This document shows, piece after piece, positions 43,451-52,778 of a stretch of DNA of 61,352 bases. A program made the translations under genes and the position numbers. The DNA is from DYRG01 sp041161065 (GTDB lineage: Bacteria; Pseudomonadota; Gammaproteobacteria; Beggiatoales; Beggiatoaceae): the NCBI GenBank assembly GCA_041161065.1, contig JBEAVE010000031.1, positions 1 through 61,352 of the forward strand, in the 5' to 3' direction. The notes beneath the pieces were generated by a model that was not told the DNA's origin, ran no database searches, and was given only the letters and a program-made list of their open reading frames with translations. Every line of letters starts with the position of its first letter. The stretch's first letter is position 1.

Positions 43451-44068
43451 TTAATAAGAACTCGCATGATCTAGAAATGAATCGGGCGGCTGACGATTCA
43501 TTAACGATTCTAAATAAATAAGTTCTTCATCGGTATGATTTTTCAAATCGGCGGGCGGTAAAGAAAATTCGCCCGTTTTGTGATCAATTAAATAGGGTCG
43601 ATGATGCGTTGCTTGAATCGTTCGTTCGCCTTCAACCGTTTCAATTTCAGTTGTACCATAACAAGTGCAAAAATAGGTTTGATGTTCATAGATTTGACAA
43701 TAAAAACCTGTTCCTCGAACACCAATCGTTGCACTCGTAACCTGTAAAGAACGCGGGCTTCCTTTCTCAAAAACACTCATTAAACCGCCCGTTATTAAAC
43801 GCATCGAATCAATCAATTTGTTCTCACCTTCTAATTCCAACCGTGCATTTGATCCCAACCGATGCACGTCTTTATTAAGAAAGAAAATAAGCGCACTATT
43901 TTCTCCAGTTGTAATCATATCATTTGCTTTTATGTTGGCATCTTTTGTAATGGGTTTTCCATTCACTTTGACATCACCTTTGAGCATTTGAATATTCTTC
44001 GCTTCCAATAACAAAGGAGTAAAGCCGATTAAAGCAACTGATATTTGTAAAAACTGCCGGCGTTTCAT
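43451..44068 (-). CDS. FecR-domain periplasmic protein
   Basis: A 205-residue protein with an N-terminal export signal that looks twin-arginine-like (MKRRQFLQISVALIGFTPLL). It is followed by a FecR domain: IQMLKGDVKVNGKPITKDAN, IFFLNKDVHRLGSNARLEL and SATIGVRGTGFYCQIYEHQT, which resembles stand-alone FecR proteins rather than iron-uptake anti-sigma factors (no sigma factor or TonB receptor is near). It may bind a surface ligand. It sits 12 bp after the oxidoreductase gene on the same strand and may be co-transcribed with it. Confidence 0.85.
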   Translation of the reverse strand: MKRRQFLQISVALIGFTPLLLEAKNIQMLKGDVKVNGKPITKDANIKANDMITTGENSALIFFLNKDVHRLGSNARLELEGENKLIDSMRLITGGLMSVFEKGSPRSLQVTSATIGVRGTGFYCQIYEHQTYFCTCYGTTEIETVEGERTIQATHHRPYLIDHKTGEFSLPPADLKNHTDEELIYLESLMNRQPPDSFLDHASSY

Positions 44069-44080
44069 AACATTTTCCTC

Positions 44081-45205
44081 TCAATCCACCATTGGAAACC
44101 AATTAGGAACGCTGTTCATCATCTTCCATAAATTGTTAGGAATAATGAGTTCGGCTTGATCATCACGACAAATCGTGGTGCGAATTTGGTCGATTTGATC
44201 CGTTTGAACTTTGCTAACCCATTGAGGTTCGGCGATTAATTCGCGTCCCAATGCAATTAAAGGCACACCTGTTTCTAAGGCTTTCAAAACATCGTCGGGG
44301 GTGCGCATTGAACCCACACCTATCACGGGGATTTGATGTCCGACTTTTTCATAAATACCTAAAACTCTTGATGTTTTATCGTTTGGATCGCGCATCGAAC
44401 CAGACCAAAAATCATTCGTTGAAACATGAAGATAGTCTAAGCCTTTGTTTGTTAAAGTTTCTGCAAATAACAACGAATCTTCAAACGTAATTCCAGGTGT
44501 TTCAATTTCTTCGGGTGAGAAACGATAGCCAATTAAAAAAGGCTTTTTAGAATGCGTTGCAACTGTTTGTTTTATTTGATCAATTATTGCAAGTGGAAAC
44601 GCCATGCGTTGATGAACATCGCCACCCCAGCGGTCGGTTCGTCGATTAGAATGCGGAGAGAAAAACTGCTGTAATAAATAGGTGTTTGCGCCGTGAATTT
44701 CTATTCCGTCAAAACCCGCTTGAATTGCCCGTCGAGTGGCATCGCCAAAGGCTTGAATTGTCTGCAAAATATGCGCTTCCGTCATTTCTAATGGCGTGGG
44801 CGCACCGTCACGGGCGGCGGGAATTGCGCTCGCGCTGTAAATTTTGCCATCGGGCACGGCATCAGGAGGCGACATTCTTCCACCATGATGTAATTGCAAA
44901 ACCGCTAAACTTCCGTTATTTTTCAAAGTATTAGCTAATTTTGTCAATCCCTCGATCATCGAATCCGCGTGCGCGCCAAATTGCCCATTAAAACCCTTTC
45001 CATCAAGCGCGACCATCACGGCTGCACTAATCGCCACCCCAATTCCATTGCTATGTGCTTGATAATACGGCAATTCCTCATCTGAAACCGTCCCATCAAG
45101 ATTGCTCGACCAATGCGTCATCGGGGCTAAAACCAAGCGATTTTTGCTTTCTAAACCGCAAGGAAACTTAAAAGATTCAAATAAAGGTTGATATTTCTGA
45201 TTCAT
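44081..45205 (-). CDS. Old-yellow-enzyme-family NADH:flavin oxidoreductase
   Basis: An FMN enzyme that reduces activated double bonds. The ATG at 45205 (MNQKYQPLFESFKFPCGLES) follows GAGGAAAA; codons further upstream overlap lapB. The 374 residues form one TIM barrel: SKNRLVLAPMTHWSSNLDG, QLHHGGRMSPPDAV (His-Gly-Gly), FDGIEIHGANTYLLQQFFSP (catalytic-region His/Asn) and GVGSMRTPDDVLKALETG, the phosphate loop. There is no C-terminal Fe-S or pyridine-nucleotide domain, so it belongs to the simple type. The physiological substrate is unknown. Confidence 0.93.
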   Translation of the reverse strand: MNQKYQPLFESFKFPCGLESKNRLVLAPMTHWSSNLDGTVSDEELPYYQAHSNGIGVAISAAVMVALDGKGFNGQFGAHADSMIEGLTKLANTLKNNGSLAVLQLHHGGRMSPPDAVPDGKIYSASAIPAARDGAPTPLEMTEAHILQTIQAFGDATRRAIQAGFDGIEIHGANTYLLQQFFSPHSNRRTDRWGGDVHQRMAFPLAIIDQIKQTVATHSKKPFLIGYRFSPEEIETPGITFEDSLLFAETLTNKGLDYLHVSTNDFWSGSMRDPNDKTSRVLGIYEKVGHQIPVIGVGSMRTPDDVLKALETGVPLIALGRELIAEPQWVSKVQTDQIDQIRTTICRDDQAELIIPNNLWKMMNSVPNWFPMVD

Positions 45206-45236
45206 CGGATTTTCCTCAAAAGTTTGGTTATTAAAT

Positions 45237-46400
45237 TTAGTTTTGTAATGGTGCAATGGTGTTCCACTGTTTGCAACTAGGGCATTGCCAATGTAAAGTT
45301 CGCCCACTAAAACCACATTCTTTGCATCGATACAATGGATAATTTTTAAGCAATTTCATTAAAATTTCTTTCACCAACAGAAGATGAGGTCGGGCGTTTT
45401 CTTCACATTGATTCAGCGTAAGATCAATAAAATGTGCTAAACCTTTTAATGATGGTGTTTCTTTTAATTGTTGAATAATAAATGTTGCGGCTTGTTGTTC
45501 ATCAGTTTGCTCACGAATTCTTTGCGCCAATGCTAATAAAGGAGAAATCCCCCCGTAATGTTGTAAAATATGTTGCAAATAGACGGTAAATTCCTCCAAT
45601 TTATTCAAGCGTCGATAGCACGTTTCTAAAGGATCAATGATTTCAGAAATAAAAAGTGGATTTTGCTGTTCAACCCATTGAAATGTTTTAATGGCAGTTG
45701 GGGTATTTTCAGGCTGAGAAAGCATCAAATAACCTTTTGTTAAACTCGCGCGAACGCACTGCGGATCAATATTCAAAACGGTTTCTAATATTTGATAAAT
45801 TTGTTCAAAATTTCCTCTACGTTGAAATGCCTCTGCTTGCTCACAATGATATTGCGCAATGATTGCGTTTAAGTTTTCTCCAGAATGCTGACTTAATTCC
45901 CAAGCCGTGCGAATAGCTTTCTCCCAATCTTGTTCTTGCTGATAAATATCTAACAATTGCCGATACGCCAATACTCGATAAGATTGAAACTGCACTAATT
46001 CTTGAAATAAATCTTCTGCTCGATCTAATAAGCCAGCGCGCTGATAATCTAACCCGAGTTCTAATGTGGCAAGTGCTTTTTGCTGAGGATTTAAGCGGCT
46101 GATTTTAATTAAATTTTGATGAATTCGAATCGCACGATTAACCTCACCACGCCGCCGAAATAATGCACCTAAAGCTAAATGTGTTTCTACCGTGTCTTTA
46201 TCCACGTCAATTAAACGAATAAAAACATCAATTGCTTTGTCGGGTTGCTCATTTAACAAATAATCCAAACCGCGTAAATAATCGGTCGACAAACGCTTTG
46301 CGTGGGTTTCTGCCTGTGAAGAAAAACTTCGGCGCGCCGCCACCCACCCAGACCACGCCGCAAATGGCAGCAAAAACCACAGCAATTCATAATAATCCAT
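45237..46400 (-). CDS. lapB: Lipopolysaccharide assembly protein LapB
   Basis: LapB (YciM) is an inner-membrane TPR protein that brings LpxC to FtsH and so balances lipopolysaccharide synthesis. The 387 residues begin with the membrane anchor (YYELLWFLLPFAAWSGWVAA), then TPR helices (DYLRGLDYLLNEQPDKAIDV; LALGALFRRRGEVNRAI; ATLELGLDYQRAGLLDRAED), and end with a rubredoxin-like metal site (YRCKECGFSGRTLHWQCPSC). All four zinc cysteines are present. lapA, usually just upstream, is absent. Confidence 0.96.
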   Translation of the reverse strand: MDYYELLWFLLPFAAWSGWVAARRSFSSQAETHAKRLSTDYLRGLDYLLNEQPDKAIDVFIRLIDVDKDTVETHLALGALFRRRGEVNRAIRIHQNLIKISRLNPQQKALATLELGLDYQRAGLLDRAEDLFQELVQFQSYRVLAYRQLLDIYQQEQDWEKAIRTAWELSQHSGENLNAIIAQYHCEQAEAFQRRGNFEQIYQILETVLNIDPQCVRASLTKGYLMLSQPENTPTAIKTFQWVEQQNPLFISEIIDPLETCYRRLNKLEEFTVYLQHILQHYGGISPLLALAQRIREQTDEQQAATFIIQQLKETPSLKGLAHFIDLTLNQCEENARPHLLLVKEILMKLLKNYPLYRCKECGFSGRTLHWQCPSCKQWNTIAPLQN

Positions 46401-46530
46401 TAGACGAAACGCGCGTTAGAAACAAATAGGGTAATTATAGCAGTATTGGGGAGAAAAACGTTACTCTTTTCTAAAAAATTTCTATTACCTTGCTTTTATT
46501 TGGTATTTTGTTCATCTTTTATGGTCTCTT

Positions 46531-48285
46531 TTAAAGAAAATCTTTTTGATTGGTATGAGCTTTTGCGCTTTTGAGAACGTCCATTGTATTAGTTGGAAAT
46601 TGCAATCGTTTTCCTCTAAGTATTTCTTCCACAGAAATCACTTGAATTTTTGGATAATCATTACCCATCAATTTATTTTGATAATATCCATATTGTTTGC
46701 AATCTTTCACTAAATTTGGCATTGGATATAACGTGAGCAAAATGCCACACGCGGCTTTCTCTCTTTCTACCGTACCATTTAATTCTCTAATGACCGCAGG
46801 CGTTAAAGTTTCATTAGATTTGACACTAAACAACACTTCTCTATTTTCTAACTCTCCGTTCTCTCCACGATCAACAATATAAGCAATCCCATCAATACCT
46901 TTGTCACCGTCTTTTTTTTCATTAATAATGGCTCTATTTTTGGAATACGTTAAAACCACCCATTTCTCAAATTCTTTTCTTAATCGATCATCTTCCCTCA
47001 TTGCTAATGCTTCAGCACTTTCAAAATCTTGTGGTGCACCATTTAATTCTAAAGAAGCAGGGATTTTAATTGCTTTGGTTTCTGGATCAACCACATCTTT
47101 AGTAAAATCTCGACCAAAATTATCTTCCAATCTTTTCAAAATAAGAGAAACACTTTGATAAGTTATATCAATTCCAATCCAGTTTCTCTGAAGTTTCTCT
47201 GCAACTGCTACCGTTGTTCCACAACCACAATACGCATCTAAAACCACATCGCCTTCATTTGAACTTGCTTTAATAATTCTTTCCAAAAGAGCCTCGGGTT
47301 TTTGCGTTGGATAACCTAGTTTCTCTGCTGAAACAGCACTCAATGGATTAATATCATTGATAATATCTTGTACTGCAACGCCACTTTTTTCTAACAAATA
47401 CCGTTTGAAACTCGGTACTCCCTCTTTTTTCTTTGGAAAAAAGATTAGTCCTTGTTCATTTAATATTTCAAGGCGTTCTTGCGTGGATAAGGTTTCATAA
47501 TTCTCAGGAATAATACACCAATTAGGTAAAGAACGAAGTGCTGGCAAAGCCCAATGTCTACCTTTTGTAGTTGGATTAATTCCTCTCCATTCTTTTCCTG
47601 AATCTCCCGCTGTTGTAATACTTGCACCGGTTAGATCACTCAAACGATAACGTCCCTTTTCATCTATATTTTTATAAAAAGATGCTACATAACTTTCATC
47701 TAAATTTTGTAAAACTCTATTCCAAGTTGGTTGATTGGATTTTGTATAATATAAAATAACATCATGAATTGATCCCCATCGTTTCGCACTATTATGACTG
47801 GAAGTTCTTTTCCAAATAATTTCATTTCTAAACTCACCACCTTTCGCACAAAAGATTGCATCACAAACCAATTTCAAATAATGGCTGGCGGTGGGATCAC
47901 AATGCAAATAAAAAGAACCCGTTTCTTTAAGAATTCTTTGAATTTCTGCAATGCGCAAAGTCATGCTAATCAAATAGGCTAACAAACTTCCTTTTTCTAA
48001 CACTTTCTCCAAGCCAGAAATCAAATTAATACTTTGTCGAGTAAAAACACCATTATAATTTTCTTTAATTTCTACTAATCCTTTAATAGCTTGATTATCC
48101 CACTCCCAAGTATCGATAAAAGCCTGTGCTTGGGCTTTGTCTTCTTTACCAATATTGTTATAAATTTGATTATAATTTCTTTTAGAATTGAAAGGCGGAT
48201 CGATATAACATAAATCGACGCTTTCATCTTTAATGTATTTTCTCAACACTTCTAAATTATCACCGTAATAAATCTTATTTTTCAT
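46531..48285 (-). CDS. DNA adenine methyltransferase fused to a restriction-nuclease-like domain
   Basis: A 584-residue beta-class N6-adenine methyltransferase with the DPPF catalytic motif first (29-32) and the SAM motif DAYCGCGTT later (about 345). The last 140 residues form a Mrr-like PD-(D/E)XK domain (about 450-520): KNRAIINEKKDGDKGIDGIA, then REVLFSVKSNETLTPAVIRE and ACGILLTLYPMP. The usual Glu/Gln before x-Lys is Ser-Val-Lys here. Methylase and nuclease in one chain resemble single-protein restriction-modification or a targeted methylase; the specificity is unknown. No separate restriction, specificity or helicase gene adjoins it. Confidence 0.85.
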   Translation of the reverse strand: MKNKIYYGDNLEVLRKYIKDESVDLCYIDPPFNSKRNYNQIYNNIGKEDKAQAQAFIDTWEWDNQAIKGLVEIKENYNGVFTRQSINLISGLEKVLEKGSLLAYLISMTLRIAEIQRILKETGSFYLHCDPTASHYLKLVCDAIFCAKGGEFRNEIIWKRTSSHNSAKRWGSIHDVILYYTKSNQPTWNRVLQNLDESYVASFYKNIDEKGRYRLSDLTGASITTAGDSGKEWRGINPTTKGRHWALPALRSLPNWCIIPENYETLSTQERLEILNEQGLIFFPKKKEGVPSFKRYLLEKSGVAVQDIINDINPLSAVSAEKLGYPTQKPEALLERIIKASSNEGDVVLDAYCGCGTTVAVAEKLQRNWIGIDITYQSVSLILKRLEDNFGRDFTKDVVDPETKAIKIPASLELNGAPQDFESAEALAMREDDRLRKEFEKWVVLTYSKNRAIINEKKDGDKGIDGIAYIVDRGENGELENREVLFSVKSNETLTPAVIRELNGTVEREKAACGILLTLYPMPNLVKDCKQYGYYQNKLMGNDYPKIQVISVEEILRGKRLQFPTNTMDVLKSAKAHTNQKDFL

Positions 48286-48351
48286 TTCAATCTCCTATCA
48301 TAACACCACAAAGCATTTAGAATTTTAGCACAATCGCTTAAAAAAGCGTGG

Positions 48352-48427
48352 GGTGGTGATCAAATTGAGATGCTAATTAACATTATAATTTTATGCAAAA
48401 TCATCGCTTTCTTTTGATCAAAAATCC
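48352..48427. repeat. Intergenic palindromic repeat, copy 4 of 6 (internally deleted)
   Basis: The left end GGTGGTGATCAAATTGAGATG is well preserved; the right end is worn (TTTTGATCAAAAATCC). At about 76 bp, part of the core (the aaaataaaccca block) is missing. It lies between the divergent methyltransferase and thiG genes, unlike the other copies. Confidence 0.75.
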
Positions 48428-48489
48428 CTTTTACACAGTTATTTGAAAATCGGTTATCATTTTGGGTTTTTGCAGCTTGGAGAAACCGC

Positions 48490-49269
48490 ATGACTTCCCC
48501 TTTAATTATCGCCAACCAAACCTATTCCTCTCGTTTGTTGGTCGGAACGGGCAAATACAAAGACTTAGAAGAAACCCGCCTCGCCATCGAAGCCAGCGGC
48601 GCAGAAATCGTCACGGTGGCGATCCGCCGCACCAACATCGGTCAAAATAAGGACGAACCGAACCTTTTAGACGTGATTTCGCCGCAAAAATACACGTTAT
48701 TGCCCAACACGGCGGGGTGTTATACGGCGGAAGATGCGGTTCGAACTTGTCGATTGGCGCGTGAATTATTGGACGGGCACGATTTGGTGAAATTGGAAGT
48801 GCTCGGCGATCAGAAAACCCTCTATCCCGATATCGTCGCAACCTTAGAAGCCGCTAAGATATTGATTCAAGACGGTTTTAAGGTGATGGTTTATACGAAT
48901 GACGATCCGATTATTGCAAAAAAATTGGAGGATTTGGGTTGCGTTGCAGTAATGCCATTAGCTGCGCCGATTGGATCGGGGTTGGGAATTCGTAACCATT
49001 TGAATATTTTAACGATTGTAGAAAACGCGACGGTGCCCATTTTAGTCGATGCGGGGGTGGGAACGGCTTCAGATGCGGCGGAAGCGATGGAATTGGGTTG
49101 CGACGGGGTATTGATGAATACCGCGATTGCGGAAGCGAAAAATCCGATTTTAATGGCATCGGCGATGAAAAAAGCCATCGAAGCGGGTCGTGAAGCCTTT
49201 TTAGCGGGTCGAATGCCGCGTCGTCGCCACGCCAATGCGTCCTCTCCTTTAGACGGGTTGTTTTTCTAA
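48490..49269 (+). CDS. thiG: Thiazole synthase
   Basis: ThiG makes the thiazole phosphate of thiamine from deoxyxylulose phosphate, dehydroglycine and ThiS-thiocarboxylate. The 259-residue TIM barrel includes the Schiff-base Lys101 (DLVKLEVLGD), the phosphate loops (MPLAAPIGSGLGIRN; ILVDAGVGTASDAAEAMELG) and GCDGVLMNTAIAEAKNP. thiS, normally just upstream, is not in this window. No TPP-riboswitch signature is visible in the leader. It lies between two repeat copies: 5' of it and 14 bp after its stop codon. Confidence 0.96.
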   Translation: MTSPLIIANQTYSSRLLVGTGKYKDLEETRLAIEASGAEIVTVAIRRTNIGQNKDEPNLLDVISPQKYTLLPNTAGCYTAEDAVRTCRLARELLDGHDLVKLEVLGDQKTLYPDIVATLEAAKILIQDGFKVMVYTNDDPIIAKKLEDLGCVAVMPLAAPIGSGLGIRNHLNILTIVENATVPILVDAGVGTASDAAEAMELGCDGVLMNTAIAEAKNPILMASAMKKAIEAGREAFLAGRMPRRRHANASSPLDGLFF

Positions 49270-49282
49270 AATCGGATATTTC

Positions 49283-49370
49283 GGTGGTGATCAAGAGGCT
49301 AATTAAATCTATAATTGACTGAAAATAAACCCAAAATTTGCAAAATTATCCCTTGCTTTTGATCACTACC
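49283..49370. repeat. Intergenic palindromic repeat, copy 5 of 6
   Basis: GGTGGTGATCAA ... TTGATCACTACC ends, about 88 bp. The core reads TAATTAAATCTATAATTGACTGAAAATAAACCC, in the same direction as copy 6. Its last base is part of the hemB stop codon (49370-49372, minus strand). Confidence 0.92.
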
Positions 49371-50371
49371 TATGATTTCAACCATTGAGCAACTTGTTTA
49401 GAAAAATAGCTTAAAATTCCGTCTGCGCCCGCGCGTTTAATACATAAAAGCGATTCTAAAACAATGGCTTGCTCGTTTAACCACCCATTTTGAATTGCCG
49501 CCATTAACATTGCATATTCGCCACTCACTTGATAAACAAATGTCGGCGCGCCAAAGGTTTCTTTCACCCGCCGCACAATGTCCAAATACGGCATTCCTGG
49601 CTTAATCATTACCATATCTGCGCCTTCTTGCAAATCGAGAGCAACTTCGCGCAAAGCCTCATTAGAATTTGCGCTATCCATTTGATAATTATATTTATTT
49701 CCGCTCCCTAAATTCCCCGCCGATCCGACCGCATCTCGAAACGGTCCATAGAAACTCGACGCATATTTTGCAGAATACGCTAAAATCCGCGTGTTTTTAA
49801 AGTGATATTTTTCAAGGGCTTGGCGAATTGCGCCAATTCTGCCGTCCATCATATCCGACGGCGCAACAATATCCGCTCCCGCGTCGGCGTGCGAAAGGGC
49901 TTGTTTTACCAAAACTTTGGTCGTTTCATCATTCAAAACATAGCCATTTTCATCAATTAAACCATCTTGTCCATGCGTGGTAAATGGATCGAGTGCAACA
50001 TCAGTAATAATGCCTAATTCTGGAAAGCGTTTCTTTAATTCACGAACCGCGCGTTGAGCTAAACCGTCGGAGTTATAAGCCTCTGAAGCATCTAAACTTT
50101 TTAGTTCAAAAGGTGTCACAGGAAATAACGCAATTGCGGGGATTCCTAATTGCAATGCGATTTCTGCTTCTTTCAATAATTCATCGATGCTGACCCTTTC
50201 TACATTTGGCATCGATGCAATCGGGATTCTCTGTTTTGTTCCTTCCACGACAAATAACGGATAAATCAAATCATTTGCGGTTAATTGGTTTTCTCGCATT
50301 AAACGTCGAGAGAAATCATCTTTACGCATTCTGCGCATTCTGGTGAAAGGAAATTGCTCTAAAAAATTCAT
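49370..50371 (-). CDS. hemB: Delta-aminolevulinic acid dehydratase (porphobilinogen synthase)
   Basis: HemB condenses two 5-aminolevulinates to porphobilinogen. Of 333 residues, the two Schiff-base lysines are Lys202 (AYSAKYASSFYGPFRDAVGS) and Lys257 (MVMIKPGMPYLD). The metal site DVALDPFTTHGQDG (124-137) carries Asp residues instead of the zinc cysteines, so this is the Mg/K-dependent type, as in many proteobacteria. The N-terminal FTRMRRMRKDDFSRRLMREN is typical. It is the last gene of the reverse ybeD-exonuclease-ATPase-hemB series, 9 bp after the ATPase gene. Confidence 0.96.
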   Translation of the reverse strand: MNFLEQFPFTRMRRMRKDDFSRRLMRENQLTANDLIYPLFVVEGTKQRIPIASMPNVERVSIDELLKEAEIALQLGIPAIALFPVTPFELKSLDASEAYNSDGLAQRAVRELKKRFPELGIITDVALDPFTTHGQDGLIDENGYVLNDETTKVLVKQALSHADAGADIVAPSDMMDGRIGAIRQALEKYHFKNTRILAYSAKYASSFYGPFRDAVGSAGNLGSGNKYNYQMDSANSNEALREVALDLQEGADMVMIKPGMPYLDIVRRVKETFGAPTFVYQVSGEYAMLMAAIQNGWLNEQAIVLESLLCIKRAGADGILSYFSKQVAQWLKS

Positions 50372-50380
50372 TTCTGTTCC

Positions 50381-52321
50381 TTAAAAACTACGTCGTGTTC
50401 CAAATAAGATTTTTATTAAAAAGTGATCTTTGTAATGTGTTTTCAAAAATTCTAGTGTTTCTTTCAAAGGAAACTCTTGATCTTTGTTAATAATATCGTT
50501 AATCAATTGATAAAATAATTCCAATTGAATACGTTGCTCTTTTTCTAAAAAAATAAAATCCCCTTTTTTACTATTTTTTAATTTCTCAATTTCTTCTTTT
50601 CCAATCTTACCCGTAATTTGAGATTGGCGCACATCACGAAATAATCTAAAATAAACATCTTTATTATTAATAACCAATTCGTTGAAATGCTTGATTCGAT
50701 TCGTAAAAGAAACGCCGCTCACTTGTAAAAATCCAATAATTACCTCCCATTGATTGGTTTGAATTTCTATACTTGAGGGCAAGGCTTTTTTTCCTAAACG
50801 CGGAAAGTCAATTTCAAAATTCACGATTTCTCTAAAGTTTTCTAAAATAAAACGCACTTTTCCAATATCATCATTATCATCAATGATTGTTGGTTTCTCA
50901 TAATGTTGTTCAAAAATAGCTTGATGATGTTGCAAATAATCTTGTAATTGTTGTTCCAATCCAGATGCAGTGGTTTTCTTTGTGTAATTGATTGGTTTTT
51001 CCACTGCGGTAGAAATAGGGGTTTGAATGTTGGTGGGTTCAACTTTAGAAATGATCGTTTGAGGTGAAATAGAAAGCAGTTTTTCTAGTTCAGCAACCCG
51101 TAATTTTAATAATGCAAAATCTTCACGGATTTCTTCTTCAAAACTCTTAAAAGTAACAGGTAATGGAATGTTTTCCACACGAAAACGATAATAGTTTGCC
51201 GCCCAATTTAAAGCACTTCTAATCGTTGATTGAATTAGAATTTTTTCCCAATCTTCATGTTGAAATACCGTTAAAACATCGATGTTCACTTCATTTGCAC
51301 GTTGCAAAACAATTTCTTTCAATATTTGTTGATTGGAGATTTCTAAAATGATTTCTGATTGTCCAATTCTTTCAATAATAGAATTATCAAAGTGATCCTT
51401 AAAATGTTGCCAACGATCAGGAAATAAATTTAAAATCACCAAACTATTAGGAATTTGAGTAAAAATTTCTTTCAATACAGAACCAAAACTTAACAAAGTA
51501 TTATGCGCATAATTTTCACCCAACGATTCTAATTGATCAAATACAATAATTAGGGGCTCATCTTTTAAGGATAATTGCGCTAAAACTTTAATCGCATTTA
51601 ATGCAATTTCTTCTTGATTTTCCATGCTAGAAATATTAGAAAGTCCAATTTTTTCTAATTCATTTTCCTCTAATTCGTATAAATAAATATAACGTCTAAT
51701 TAAATCTTTATAGTGAGTATCTGTGTAACGAGTTTGTTTAACGAGGGCTTTTAGTATAGAGTGATTACCCGTTGCAAAATGTTTATTTGCCCATTCATTA
51801 AATTTCTTTTCAATAAATCCCCAATGATCAAGATTCTTTTTTGCACCTTCTTTTTCCAATGAGTCAAAAATATCTAATGGATTTTTTTCAATGATTTTTG
51901 AAATCCTTTCACTTATAGCCGTTTGGCGTTGTTCTAATACCATTTCATTCCAAATATTTCCAAAACTTTTTGCAATCAAATAATCTAATTGGTTGTAACG
52001 TTCATCAACCATTTCCATTAAGGATTCTAAAATACGGCTATAAATGTGATAAGTTACACTATTTGAATTAGTTGGGCAGCGAATAAATAATAAACGATTA
52101 CTTTTTAGATGAGTTTTAGCTAACCGCATGATTAAATGGGTTTTTCCACTTCCCGCCTCACCAATAATAACAGCCCCTTTTGTTTGATGATTGTTATCAT
52201 TTTTTATATCATCTAAAATAGTTTCTAAACGAGCAAATTGTTGATGATTTAAACTATCCAAATCAATATGATCTTGAAAAGGGTTATCAACACGACTATT
52301 GCTAAATGGATTAATGGACAT
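50381..52321 (-). CDS. P-loop ATPase paired with a DEDDh exonuclease
   Basis: A 646-residue AAA/Orc-like NTPase. Walker A is VIIGEAGSGKTHLIMRL (GEAGSGKTH at 54-62) and Walker B is PLIIVFDQLESLG near residue 260. A middle Pro/Thr-rich linker (about 405-430) follows a short helix region; the C-terminal 200 residues (FILENFREIVNFEIDFPRLG; VIIGFLQVSGVSFTNRIKHF) have no family I can name. No transmembrane span. It overlaps the exonuclease gene by 11 bp, so they are translationally coupled and probably form one functional unit. Its AT-rich codons resemble mobile or defence genes more than the housekeeping neighbours. Confidence 0.75.
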   Translation of the reverse strand: MSINPFSNSRVDNPFQDHIDLDSLNHQQFARLETILDDIKNDNNHQTKGAVIIGEAGSGKTHLIMRLAKTHLKSNRLLFIRCPTNSNSVTYHIYSRILESLMEMVDERYNQLDYLIAKSFGNIWNEMVLEQRQTAISERISKIIEKNPLDIFDSLEKEGAKKNLDHWGFIEKKFNEWANKHFATGNHSILKALVKQTRYTDTHYKDLIRRYIYLYELEENELEKIGLSNISSMENQEEIALNAIKVLAQLSLKDEPLIIVFDQLESLGENYAHNTLLSFGSVLKEIFTQIPNSLVILNLFPDRWQHFKDHFDNSIIERIGQSEIILEISNQQILKEIVLQRANEVNIDVLTVFQHEDWEKILIQSTIRSALNWAANYYRFRVENIPLPVTFKSFEEEIREDFALLKLRVAELEKLLSISPQTIISKVEPTNIQTPISTAVEKPINYTKKTTASGLEQQLQDYLQHHQAIFEQHYEKPTIIDDNDDIGKVRFILENFREIVNFEIDFPRLGKKALPSSIEIQTNQWEVIIGFLQVSGVSFTNRIKHFNELVINNKDVYFRLFRDVRQSQITGKIGKEEIEKLKNSKKGDFIFLEKEQRIQLELFYQLINDIINKDQEFPLKETLEFLKTHYKDHFLIKILFGTRRSF

Positions 52322-52778
52322 TTTGTAATCTCAAATGTAAATAAAGCTGATAGGTAAATAACGCATCATAACGGGCAGAATGGGCTTGGTTTGGATTGAA
52401 ATATTTGTTATCCACTTTCAAACCTAATTTTTGACTTAAATAATCCAACCCATAACTTTTTTGATTAGGTAAGTATTTTTTAGCCAATTTCCAAGAACAT
52501 TGATGATAAAAAAACGGCGGTATCATTTGTTGAAATTGATAAGAATTGTTCAAAATTTTCAAATCATGTTCAGCATAATGAAAAATCAGTGTTTTATTTT
52601 CAATTAAAGGAAAAATCTCTTGTAATATTTGTAGCAAAGGTTTTGCGTGGGGTTGAATTTTACCTTTTTGTTTTACTTCAGTGAAATAAATTACTCGACC
52701 TGTTTCATTCACTATTGCGATTTCTGTAAGCAAGGGAGTTCCTTCGGTATCAATCACCAAAAAATCATGAGAAACCAT
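52311..52778 (-). CDS. DEDDh-type 3'-5' exonuclease (DnaQ/RNase T fold)
   Basis: A compact 155-residue exonuclease-fold protein. The four acidic residues are identifiable: Asp10 and Glu12 (IDTEGTPLLTEIA), Asp72 (YAEHDLKIL) and Asp138 with His133 (AHSARYDALFTYQLY), so the DEDDh active site is complete. The size suits a minimal catalytic domain. It starts inside the ybeD stop codon (TAATG) and overlaps the ATPase gene. Its substrate (DNA or RNA) is unknown; the ATPase may load or regulate it. Confidence 0.83.
   Translation of the reverse strand: MVSHDFLVIDTEGTPLLTEIAIVNETGRVIYFTEVKQKGKIQPHAKPLLQILQEIFPLIENKTLIFHYAEHDLKILNNSYQFQQMIPPFFYHQCSWKLAKKYLPNQKSYGLDYLSQKLGLKVDNKYFNPNQAHSARYDALFTYQLYLHLRLQNVH

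Noticed and set aside
48428..48489. Possible TPP riboswitch before thiG
   Set aside because: The CTGAGA and other conserved Thi-box elements are absent, and the space after the repeat is only about 60 bp.
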